Shown piece by piece: positions 45,948 to 56,700 of a DNA stretch of 64,000 nucleotides. Position 1 is the first letter of the stretch. Each line of letters begins with the position of its first letter. The notes beneath the pieces are model-generated. The model searched no databases. It saw only the letters and a program-made list of their open reading frames with translations, and was not told the origin of the DNA. This DNA comes from Balanoglossus misakiensis. Its lineage: Eukaryota; Hemichordata. Position numbers and translations under genes: made by a program. The stretch lies in assembly GCA_040954595.2 (NCBI GenBank), contig CM082586.2, positions 11,966,001-12,030,000 on the forward strand, in the 5' to 3' direction.

Positions 45948-48481
45948 ATTAAAGCTGCAAGCAGCATTGTCCGGGCCCAAGCTCTATTATCTGATCAGAT
46001 TATTAGATATGCACATAATTAATGAGTAGAAACATAATGCTGTGTTTTATCCCATGAAATATCAAGGTTATATCTATGTTTGGTGCTGATATAATGTTAA
46101 GTAGGTCAAAGGTCCCCTGAGGTCACCCAAAATTTGGGCAGAAAAATTTGACCCATAGTGGTCCATGTCCAACAAAAACCAGACCTCTAGCCCTTTTGGT
46201 TAGCCCGGAATTAGGTATGCACATAAATAATGAGTTAAGCAGGTGTCACAGGTGACCCAAAACTTTGGCTTTTAATTATGGCCCCATACCTCCAAACGCC
46301 AAGGCTGTATCTGCTGTGGATGTCGAGATATGCAAAAGTAGGTCAAAGGTCACCAGAGGTCACCCAACATTTGGGCAAATTTGTTTGACCCAATACTGGT
46401 CCATGTCCAACAGAAACCAAACCTCTAGGTCTATTGGTTCATCTGGAATTAGGTATGTGCATATTTAATGAGGTCAGCAGAGGTCACAGGTGACCCTAAA
46501 CTGTGGCTTTTCATTATGGCCCCATATATCCAAATGCCAAGGCTGTACCTGCTTTGGATGCCAAGATATGCAAAAGTAGGTCAAAGGTTATCCGTGGTCA
46601 CCCAACATTTGGGTAAAATATTTTGACCCCGTACTGATCCATGTCCAAAAAAACCCAAACCTCCAGGTCTATTGGTTCATCATGAATTAGGTATGCGCAT
46701 ATTTAATGCGGTCAGCAGAGGTCAAAGGGGTCATGAAAAGTAGCAAAATTGTTTGATCACATACAAATCCACATACATCAAAAACCAAACTTGTAGCCCT
46801 ATTGGTTAGCCTGGAATTAGATATGCAGAAAAATGATGTGTCAAAAGTAGGTCAAAGGTCTTTGCCAAAATTACCAAAATATTTATAGCTTATTCTTGTC
46901 ATATGATGATTCATATCCATAAAAAGAATTTCTGTGCTATCAATTTTTAGGCTAGAAAGGGAATTTTTACTTTTTAATCGTTTTTCACAAAATCCAATAT
47001 GGCCGCCATAATCTTCGACTAATCACATTCTTCTTCGCAAACTTGATAGACATCTGTTTAATGACCACACACACCAAATCTTGTGACTCGGTTATCGCCG
47101 GTTCTCGAGAAGAAGATTTTTGAAATTTTACTAGGGTTTTTCGAAAATCCAATATGGCCGCCATAATCTTCGACCAATCACAATGATCTTCGCAAACTTG
47201 ATAGACATCAGTTAGGTGACCACATACCCCAAACCCCGTGTCTCGGTTATCACCGGTTCTAGAGAAGAAGATTTTTGAAATTTAAGCCAGATTTCAGAAA
47301 AAAAATTGTAGCAAAAAAACTGCAACATTGACAGCATAATTTCCAATTACAAAAATGTTTGACAGAAGGTAGTCTACCTGCACGCCAAATTTGAAGTCGA
47401 TCTGACTTGTAGTTTCTGAGATCTGAGATTTGCATTTTTTCAGAAAATCCAAGATGGCCGCCAGGTCATGTGACTAATTAAAAATTCATGGGTTCAATGC
47501 ACGACTACTCATTGACCTTGACCACTGTAGCAAGTTTGAGAACTGTACCTGCAGTGGTGTCTGAGATCTAGAGCGACAAAGAAATGACAGAAGAATAAAG
47601 AAAGAAGAAAGAAAGAAAGACAGAATTAAAGCTGCAAGCAGCATTGTCCGGGCCCAAGCTCTATTATCTGATCTGATTATTAGATATGCACATAATTAAT
47701 GAGTAGAAACATAATGCTGTGTTTTATCCAATGAAATATCAATGTTATATCTATGTTTGGTGTTGATATAATGTTAAGTAGGTCAAAGGTCACCAAGAGG
47801 TCACCCACAATTTGGGCAGAAAATTTTGACCCATAGTGGTCCATGTCCATCAAAAACCAGACCTCTAGGCCTTTTTGTTAGCACGGAATTAGGTATGCAC
47901 ATAAATAATGAGTTGAGCAGGGGTCACAGGTGACCCAAAACTTTGGCTTTTCATTATGGCCCCATACCTCCAAACGCCAAGGCTGTATCTGCTGTGGATG
48001 TCGACATATGCAAAAGTAACTCAAAGGTCACCCAAGGTCACCCAACATTTGGGCAAAAAATTTTGACCCAATACTGGTCCATGTCCAACAAAAACCAAAC
48101 CTCTAGGTCTATCGGTTCATCTGTCATTAGGTATGTGCATATTTAATGAGGTCAGCAGAGGTCAAAGGGGTCATGAAAAGTAGCGAAATTTTTTGATATC
48201 ATACAAATCCACATACATCAAAAACCAAAATGATAGCCCTATAGGTTAGCCTGGAATTAGATATGCAGAAAAAAATGATGTGTCAAAATTAGGTCAAAGG
48301 TAATTGCCAAAATTACCAAAATATTTAGGGTAGGTCCTGGCAGGGGCGATACCAATGTGCACAAAAATCAGAACTCTGGTACATTTAGAACAGGTAGTAT
48401 GAGCTATATATGCATCCCTATAGGTTAGCCTGGAAATAGATATGCAGAAATAATAATGTGTGAAAAGTAGGTCAAAGGTCA
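44835..48481 (+). promoter_or_regulatory. Recurrent AGGTCA direct repeats (DR1-like)
   Basis: AGGTCAAAGGTCA, two nuclear-receptor half-sites spaced by one base, occurs at 44835-44847, 45193-45205, 46340-46352, 47780-47792 and 48469-48481, with many one-mismatch relatives and nearby extra GGTCA half-sites. DR1 is the known type of site for RXR-, HNF4- and COUP-class receptors. Receptor binding is inference. Confidence 0.45.
45948..47624 (+). mobile_element. GCTGCAAGCAGC-family repeat, copy 2
   Basis: It starts precisely at the end of copy 1's GAA-rich tail with ATTAAAGCTGCAAGCAGCA. It is longer than copy 1 because the GGTCAAAGGTCACC paragraph is iterated more often. It ends in GAAAGAAAGAAAGACAGA. 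Confidence 0.8.
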
Positions 48482-48892
48482 TGTGAAAAATCGCCAAAAA
48501 TTTTAACATATTTAGTCATATGACGATTGATATCCATAACAAGAATTTGCATGCTATCAATTTCTAGACTAGAAAAAGGAATTTCAATTTTTCACTGCTT
48601 TTTACAAAATCCAACATGGCCGCCATATTTTTCGACCAATCACAATGCTCTTTGCATACTTGATAGACATCAGTGTAGTGACCATACTCCCAGAATCTTG
48701 CGACTCAGTTATCGCTGGTTCTGGAGAAGATTGTTGGAGTTTTACTATGGTTTTTCGAAAATCCAATATGGCCGCCATAATGTTCGACCGATGACAATGT
48801 TCTTGGCAAACTTAGTAAAAATTGTGGCAAAAAACTGGAACATGGACAGCATAATGTCCAATTACAAAATGATGGGCAGAAGGTAGACTACA
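47625..48892 (+). mobile_element. GCTGCAAGCAGC-family repeat, copy 3 (3' truncated)
   Basis: It begins at the tail of copy 2 and is closely similar to it over the first kilobase (TTGTCCGGGCCCAAGCTCTA). Similarity fades near GAAGGTAGACTAC without an A/G-rich tail, so its 3' end is missing or replaced. Confidence 0.75.
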
Positions 48893-49178
48893 AAATATTG
48901 TGATTACACACTAATCCACATGCATCATTACACATGCGGTAGTTGAGGGCGAAATACAAAGTTAGAATGGACACATTATGTGATTGGTTAATTACTCACT
49001 AGTGATGTGTGGATTGGTTGTAAATAGTTGAAAATTTTCATCTCAATCAGTGAAAGTTTTGACAGAGGTATTTGTTTGGCTATAAACATATCTTTATTTA
49101 AGTGAACGGATCTGTATATTACATTTGTTAACTGTGAAGAGGATGCACCAGGTATAGATATACCAATATATTGAGCTG
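48893..49178. other. Spacer before the Helentron promoter candidate
   Basis: There is no recognisable feature. If the Helentron's 5' end lies here it is not visible by eye. Confidence 0.3.
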
Positions 49179-49184
49179 TATAAA
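49179..49184 (+). promoter_or_regulatory. Candidate TATA box
   Basis: TATAAA within GAGCTGTATAAACGGAG lies about 30 bases upstream of a possible first exon that ends in a strong donor at 49296. It is inferred from position only. Confidence 0.3.
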
Positions 49185-49214
49185 CGGAGTGTTAACCCAA
49201 CACGTCTATGGGGT

Positions 49215-49295
49215 ATGAATCTGAAAGCAACTTCATCCTACGCACTTGAATCCGAAAACGAATCTGACTCCAGCAGAGGCGTTGACCTGAATCCG
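49215..49295 (+). other. Candidate coding exon 1 of the Helentron gene
   Basis: An ATG at 49215 opens 27 codons (MNLKATSSYALESENE..., acidic and Ser-rich) running in phase 0 into a strong splice donor, CCG|GTGAGT at 49295/49296. Joining this exon directly to the acceptor at 53780/53781 keeps the transposase frame and gives an N-terminal extension. There is no transcript evidence here. Confidence 0.35.
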
Positions 49296-51005
49296 GTGAG
49301 TAACACGTATACAATCACATGCAGTTTTTAAATGTGGTACGAATGAGAGAATCGGTGGTTTGAACGTATAATACTTGGTGGTGTTGGTTATGAAGTTGTT
49401 GTTTAACCAATGGTAGTGTGATTTTGTTTGTTTGTGAGACGATGGCAGTTTTGTAAGATGTTTTGTATTTTCGTCTCGAGCTAAATCCAATATGGCGGCT
49501 ATCGTAACATGTCGAGATTGCTTATTGTATGTAAAGAATCCATGGTACCGTAAGCATGCATGTTTTGGCAAATGTTATATATGTTGAGATGGTGGAGTTT
49601 GCTGGATTAAATAGAACAATTAGAGGCTGGGTAAATCAGAGTTTCTAGTGCGTTCCATTCAAGTTTAAATTACGAGATAAGCTTCTTTTTGCAGTCAATG
49701 TACAAATGATTATTTAGACTGGAAAGGGTTTAGGCAAGCGAATCTCGTGACCGGAAGTGTTGAATTCGGGCGATCGGTGTGTCATGCGTATGTTACGTAC
49801 AAGCGTTGGTAAAGTATTATTTCTGGGATGTGTAGTTGTAAAAAAAAATAAACTGTGTGGTATTTATGGATTGGCTTTTCCAAATACGTAAATACTGCAT
49901 TTATTTCTGTGAATATTGTATGTTTATGTGATCAAAAGCCCAGGGGTAATCATTGAAATTTTTATCAGTTAAATCGATTTGTTTTTTGATAATTGAAAGG
50001 AATTTTGCTTCAAATATTGAACAATCTGTGTGAGTACAAAACAGAAACATTGCTGGATTATTTGACATTTTGGTTGTTTGTAAAAATGTGGGGACAAGCG
50101 GAGAATTGGCCAAATATTTTTGGTGACCACTGTCTTTAGTGTGTATGCTTTCAGGTGGTGACAGGTGTGCCAAAACATAGACAATGGAATCTGGCAGGAG
50201 CATGAAAAGAACAGTTGACTTGTTAACATATTTTGATGCCATGAAACTATGTTGTGGGCAAGACAATTTATGTTATCAATCTGTGGTAACCTGTATGTGC
50301 CATTTGTATGGAAACTGTGATCAAGATATGAATTTCTGAATATCACAAGCTTGGAAGTGAATTTATTGTTAATTGTTATCCTGTTTGTAGGCAATTGTAT
50401 ATTTTCATGTACTAGTTTAAATATAAATTTATAGTTAATTAGTTAATTAAACAGGTTTTTTATTTTCTTGACAGATTTTGGCTACCAAAGAGTTTTCAAG
50501 GTGAGTGTTGGTGCACAACAGTGCATAGTATCATAGATTACCACACTCAGATGTGCATTGTGTCAAATGTGGATTAGCCTTTTAAATCATTTGCGGAGGA
50601 ATTGCTTAGTTCTACTATCAGTCACACTGTGGTTTAATATCAGATAGGATGATTGTCCACTTCCATGCACCGTCTGTTAACATGTAAAAGCACTAGCCCA
50701 TTTCTTTGAATTTGTTATTCAGGGGTGACGGAAGAAAAACATATTGTTATAGTTCATAGAAATGGTGTTTATTGAATACATCAGAAAGGAAGGGACTTGT
50801 ATGTGCAGAACAATCATTGTGCTATGTGGTGTTAAGACCATTGGATAGTGCCATTACTTACAACAATGGCTTCAAAAAAAAAACATTGGTATGATGTATG
50901 TTTCTTGATATCCTTGTCCTGTCATTGAACTTGTATATTAAATTACTAAGTGTAAATCACGTATAAAACAATCATGTTATGATTTGTATGAGTACATAAT
51001 GAAAA
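49296..51005. other. Predicted intron sequence, no other feature
   Basis: Apart from the micro-exon, nothing is recognised. The minus-strand frames 49233-49571 and 49901-50394 are open for 110-140 codons but without motifs. Confidence 0.35.
50475..50500 (+). other. Candidate 26-base micro-exon
   Basis: TTTTATTTTCTTGACAG precedes and GTGAGTGTTGG follows the 26 bases, so both splice sites fit the consensus well. Its length is not a multiple of three. If placed between exon 1 and the main ORF it would shift exon 1's frame away from the transposase, leaving the ATG at 53781 as start. It is inferred only. Confidence 0.35.
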
Positions 51006-53570
51006 TGCCAGGATGTAAGGTCATACAGGGGTCAGGATTCAAGCCTTGTCAGGTTCTTCAGGAGGGAAATGTGGTGTCAGTGAATACTGTATGTGTATTT
51101 GTCCGTGTGTGTGTCTGTTGTCATTGTACATGGACTTGATATTGCTGACTGGTGGAAATGGTTTTGAAGTGAAATTTTATTCAGATTTGGCTGAGTACAT
51201 TGCAACGTAAATGGAAAAATGTTGGGTCATTCAGGGTCAGGTCTGAAGCCTTATTTGGTTGTACACGGTGGATGTTGGGGTGGCTGTGTATTTGTGTATG
51301 TCTGAAATTCATACATGTATGCCTATCGTACTTGGACTTGATATTGCTAAATAGTGGCAATGATTTTGAAGTGAAATTTTTTTCAGATTTGGCTGAGTAC
51401 ATTGCAACGTAAATGGGAAAATGTCGGGTCATTCAGGGTCAGGTCTGAAGCCTTATTTGGTTGTACACAGTGGATGTTGGGGTGTCCGTGTATTTGTGTA
51501 TGTCTGTGCAAATTCATACATGTATGCCTATCGTACTTGGACTTGATATTGCTAACTGGTGGAAATGTTTTTGAAGTGAAATTTTATTCAGATTTGGCTG
51601 AGCACATTGCAGCGTAAATGGGAAAATGTCGGGTCATTCAGGGTCAGGTCTGAAGCCTTATTTGGTTGTACACGGTGCATGTTGGGGTGTCCGTGTATTT
51701 GTGTATGTCTGTGCAAATTCATACATGTATGCCTATCGTACTTGGACTTGATATTGCTAAATAGTGGCAATGATTTTGAAGTGAAATTTTTTTCAGATTT
51801 GGCTGAGTACATTGCAACGTAAATGGGAAAATGTCGGGTCATTCAGGGTCAGGTCTGAAGCCTTATTTGGTTGTACACGGTGGATGTTGGGGTGTCCGTG
51901 TATTTGTGTATGTCTGTGCAAATTCATACATGTATGCCTATCGTACTTGGACTTGATATTGCTAAATAGTGGCAATGATTTTGAAGTGAAATTTTTTTCA
52001 GATTTGGCTGAGTACATTGCAACGTAAATGGGAAAATGTCGGGTCATTCAGGGTCAGGTCTGAAGCCTTATTTGGTTGTACACGGTGGATGTTGGGGTGT
52101 CCGTGTATTTGTGTATGTCTGTGCAAATTCATACATGTATGCCTATCGTACTTGGACTTGATATTGCTAAAAAGTGGCAATGATTTTGAAGTGAAATTTT
52201 ATTCAGATTTGGCTGAGTACATTGCAACGTAAATGGGAAAATATCGGGTCATTCAGGGTCAGGTCTGAAGCCTTATTTGGTTGTACACGGTGGATGTTGG
52301 GGTGTCCGTGTATTTGTGTATGTCTGTGCAAATTCATACATGTATGCCTATCGTACTTGGACTTGATATTGCTAAAAAGTGGCAATGATTTTGAAGTGAA
52401 ATTTTATTCAGATTTGGCTGAGTACATTGCAACGTAAATGGGAAAATATCGGGTCATTCAGGGTCAGGTCTGAAGCCTTATTTGGTTGTACACGGTGGAT
52501 GTTGGGGTGTCCGTGTATTTGTGTATGTCTGTGCAAATTCATACATGTATGCCTATCGTACTTGGACTTGATATTGCTAAATAGTGGCAATGATTTTGAA
52601 GTGAAATTTTTTTCAGATTTGGCTGAGTACATTGCAACGTAAATGGGAAAATGTCGGGTCATTCAGGGTCAGGTCTGAAGCCTTATTTGGTTGTACACGG
52701 TGGATGTTGGGGTGTCCGTGTATTTGTGTATGTCTGTGCAAATTCATACATGTATGCCTATCGTACTTGGACTTGATATTGCTAAAAAGTGGCAATGATT
52801 TTGAAGTGAAATTTTATTCAGATTTGGCTGAGTACATTGCAACGTAAATGGGAAAATATCGGGTCATTCAGGGTCAGGTCTGAAGCCTTATTTGGTTGTA
52901 CACGGTGGATGTTGGGGTGTCCGTGTATTTGTGTATGTCTGTGCAAATTCATACATGTATGCCTATCGTACTTGGACTTGATATTGCTAAAAAGTGGCAA
53001 TGATTTTGAAGTGAAATTTTATTCAGATTTGGCTGAGTACATTGCAACGTAAATGGGAAAATATCGGATCATTCAGGGTAAGGTCTGAAGCCTTATTTGG
53101 TTGTACACGGTGGATGTTGGGGTGTCCGTGTATTTGTGTATGTCTGAAATTCATACATGTATGCCTATCGTACTTGGACTTGATATTGCTAAATAGTGGC
53201 AATGATTTTGAAGTGAAATTTTATTCAGATTTGGCTGAGTACATTGCAACGTAAATGGGAAAATGTCGGGTCATTCAGGGTCAGGTCTGAAGCCTTATTT
53301 GGTTGTACACAGTGGATGTTGGGGTGTCCGTGTATTTGTGTATGTCTGAAATTCATACATGTATGCCTATCGTACTTGGACTTGATATTGCTAAATAGTG
53401 GAAATGATTTTTAAAGAAAATTTCACTCAGATCTGAGATTTGTCTGAGCACATTCTAATGTGAATGCCAGAATGTTAGGTCATACAGGGGTCAGGATTTA
53501 AGCCTTATCCTGTTTTCCAGCAGAAAAAAGTGTGTCTGTGATACTTTGTGTGTATATGTGTCTATTTGTA
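51006..53570 (+). repeat. Tandem array of ~205-base units
   Basis: Units start (ATGGGAAAATGTCGGGTC type) near 51211, 51413, 51618, 51823, 52028, 52233, 52438, 52643, 52848, 53053 and 53255, with a diverged unit at each edge (from 51006, and from ~53458). Inner units are nearly identical; edge units share AGGGGTCAGGATT(C/T)AAGCC with each other but not with the inner ones. Each unit contains a TTTATTCAG|ATTTGG or TTTTTTTCAG|ATTTGG splice-acceptor-like site. The frames of about 70-84 codons on both strands are by-products of the repeat. Confidence 0.95.
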
Positions 53571-53780
53571 TACAAGCATGGGGATATGTGTGTATTATGT
53601 GTTGCTGTTGAATTACAACTTTGTTCGGACTTAGTTTCTATAAATCACTTCTGTCTGTTAAAAGTTCCACTACTTTTTACTGGTTATAATCACTTGTGAT
53701 GTGATTTGATGAGAAGGTTATCTGAAGTCTGGTGGTGAAAGGATAGTAAAAACCTAACTAGTATATTTGCTTTGTTCCAG

Positions 53781-56700
53781 ATGCCACGCAGTAGATACTG
53801 GAGGAAGAAGAGGAGTCAGAAGAATGAAGATGCTGTTGTGTCTGAGGATCCTGTCCTCTTGAAAAACAGGATAGCTATAGAGCACAAAGAGGGGCCTGCC
53901 CTCTCTAAAAACAGGAATAATAATGAATTCAAAGAGGGGCCTGCCCTCTCTAAAAACAGGAATAGAAATGAATTCAAAGAGGGGCCTGCCCTCTCTAAAA
54001 ACAGGAATAGAAATGAATACAAAGAGGGGCCTGCCCTCTCTAAAAACAGGAATAGAAATGAATACAAAGAGGGGCCTGCCCTCTCTAAAAACAGGAATAG
54101 AAATGAATTCAAAGAGGGGCCTGCCCTCTCTAAAAACAGGAATATGGATAAAATCAGAAAAAGTGACAGAGAAAATGAAAGTACAAAAGTCAACAATGAG
54201 ATATTTGAGACTGAAAATCAAAGTGTTGATAAGACTGAAGGAAGTAATGAAATTCTGCAACAACATAGTCTTGACAATGATTCATCGGACGACCTATATA
54301 TTGGTAGTGGAACAGAGGACAATGTTTATTCATTCTCTCCACTTACTTCTGATGTATGTGAACAGCTGTGTTGCAAATTTGATATTGTAGATAAAAATAA
54401 AATTGATATTTTAAATAAACTTGGAAGTGTTACAATTGGAGACCCATGTAATTACAAGTCAATAATTGGTGATGGTAACTGTTTTTTTAGGTCCTTGTCA
54501 TATTGTATAAGTGGGACTGAGCGAAATCACGGAGTTATTCGAACGGCTATTGTGAATCACTTGAAAGCCAATGAGGAAGTATATTCAGGCTGGGTAAGGT
54601 TAGATGGATATACATCAGTTGCTGATTATATTGAGAAGTCCAGAATGGATCGTCTTGGAACATGGGCTACAGAAACTGAAATCCTTGCCACTACTAATCT
54701 CTTCAATGTGAATATTTTCGTGTACAGTTTCGATAGTTGGTGGAAACATTCTTGTAATATTATCAATAAAAATAATGTTGATAGAGGTGTTGGTATATAC
54801 CTGAACCATCGCAATAGAAACCATTATGAAGTAGTTTCGTGTGTGAAGACACCACAGTTGGAAACTTGTCACTGTACACACATTGAGTGCGATGTAGATG
54901 TCCCTGTTGAGATTGTGACTGGAGAGTGCATGGATGTGACAGACAATGAGTGTTCAAAACAGATTGGTTTGAAAAAAGAGTTCCATTTGGATGAAGTATT
55001 TGCAACACATGAAGAACTTCCGTGTCTTGCACCAGTAAGAGCTGAGAAACGTGGAAGAGCCATGGGTGAACGGCTGAAAAAGAAACTCAGGCGTGAAAAG
55101 TATGAAAGTGAAAGAGGTATATTGAATAAATTGAATGTACCCAGTAGTCTGAGCAGCTCTAAAGCAGCTAAACAATATGAACGCTATCAGACTAATTGTG
55201 AATATAGAGACAACATAAAATCGGTTAATAGAAAGAGATATCATGAAGATGTACTGTATAGAGAGAACAAAAAACGTAGACTTGTAGGAAGATACGATTG
55301 TGACCTAGTATTTCGTGAAGTACAAAAAACTGTATGTGCAGAACAATGTTTGGCAAAATATGAAAAAGTTCCACTATACAGAGAGCACAAGAAGAGTGAG
55401 AGTGCAGCACAATGTGTTGACAAGTACAAAAAAGATCAGACATTCCGAAAACACAAAAAGAGTCAGAGTGCAGCACAATGTGTTGACAAGTACAAAAAAG
55501 ATCAGGCATTCCGAGAACACAAGAAGAGTCAGAGTGCAGCAGAATTTGCTAACAAGTACCAAAAAGATCTTAATTTCCGAGAACTCAAAAACAGTCAGAA
55601 TGCAGCACAATTTCTTGACAAGTATAACAAAGATGAGGAGTTCCAAAAACAGATTAAAAAAAATTGTCTTGAACGGTACCAACAGGATCAAGTTTATAAA
55701 CAGACTGTACTGGAGAGAACACGTACTGAGATGAAAGTGAGAAAGATAAATAAGGAAAATATAGAGCGTGTTATAATTGATTTTAGGAATCAGACTTCAG
55801 TTGGGCCAAATTGTGTATGTTCAGTTTGTCACCGGCGACTTTTTCGAAAGCAGGTTCTTGTTTGTAAGATGGATAACTATGTCTCTAAGGGAGATCTCTG
55901 TGAAATGAATGCCAAGAAATGCATAACACAAGATTATGTACATAACTGTACTGAATTATGTATTGCTGAATGTCCACTTAAGAGTAGTGCAGCCAGTAAA
56001 TTATGGATTTGTCACACATGCCATAGCAAACTATTGCGTGCAGAGATGCCTGTTCAAGCTGCTGCAAATAATCTTGATGTAAAACCAATCCCTAATGAAT
56101 TAAAATGTCTGAATTCTTTAGAGCAACATTTAATTGCACTGCACATTCCTTTCATGAAAATGATGGCTCTGCCAAGAGGTGGACAAAATGGTGTTCATGG
56201 ACCTGTTGTGTGTGTTCCATCTAATATAGAAAAAGCCACAAGTATTTTGCCTAGAGGTGAATTGGATGACCAGATGATAAAAGTGAAATTAAAGCGGAAA
56301 TTAAGTTATAAAGGTTGTTATCAGTATCAATTCGTAAACAAAGGACACATTCAAAATGCACTGGAATACCTACAGAAAAATAACTTGTGGTACAATGATG
56401 TGAAATTCAATCTCGCTTGGGAAAATACTCTTGAAAAGACTGAAGAAAAATCTGCTGGTGAAAGTAATGGAAACATTGAGGATAAGAATTTAGATACTGA
56501 AGGCAATGGTGTAGCATCAGACACAGAAGGTGGAAACGAGCCTGAAAAAGATACTGATGGAATATTCATGGACACATGCTTTCAACCAGTTGACATTGGT
56601 CAGGATATTCTGGATTATCACTTTGACGATATCGCTTGTGTTGCTCCTGGTGAGGATAATAAACCTGTTAGAGTGTTGATGGAAAAGTTCAATGAGGCAA

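Noticed and set aside
44735-48892. tRNA- or 5S-derived SINE head in the GCTGCAAGCAGC repeats
   Set aside because: I could not find convincing A- and B-box promoter sequences at the start of the repeats.
49233-50394. Minus-strand frames of 112-141 codons upstream of the Helentron
   Set aside because: No motifs or starts in good context; two overlapping frames are open in the same place, as expected by chance.
51181-53254. Repeated 60-84 codon frames on both strands
   Set aside because: They arise from the 205-base tandem unit, appear on both strands at once, and have no motif; treated as repeat DNA.
53772-53780. TTG at 53772 as the start of the transposase
   Set aside because: Those bases form the pyrimidine-CAG of a splice acceptor; the ATG at 53781 is the first credible start.
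53754-54266. Minus-strand 170- and 126-codon frames over the transposase start
   Set aside because: They are antisense shadows of the 45-base coding minisatellite.
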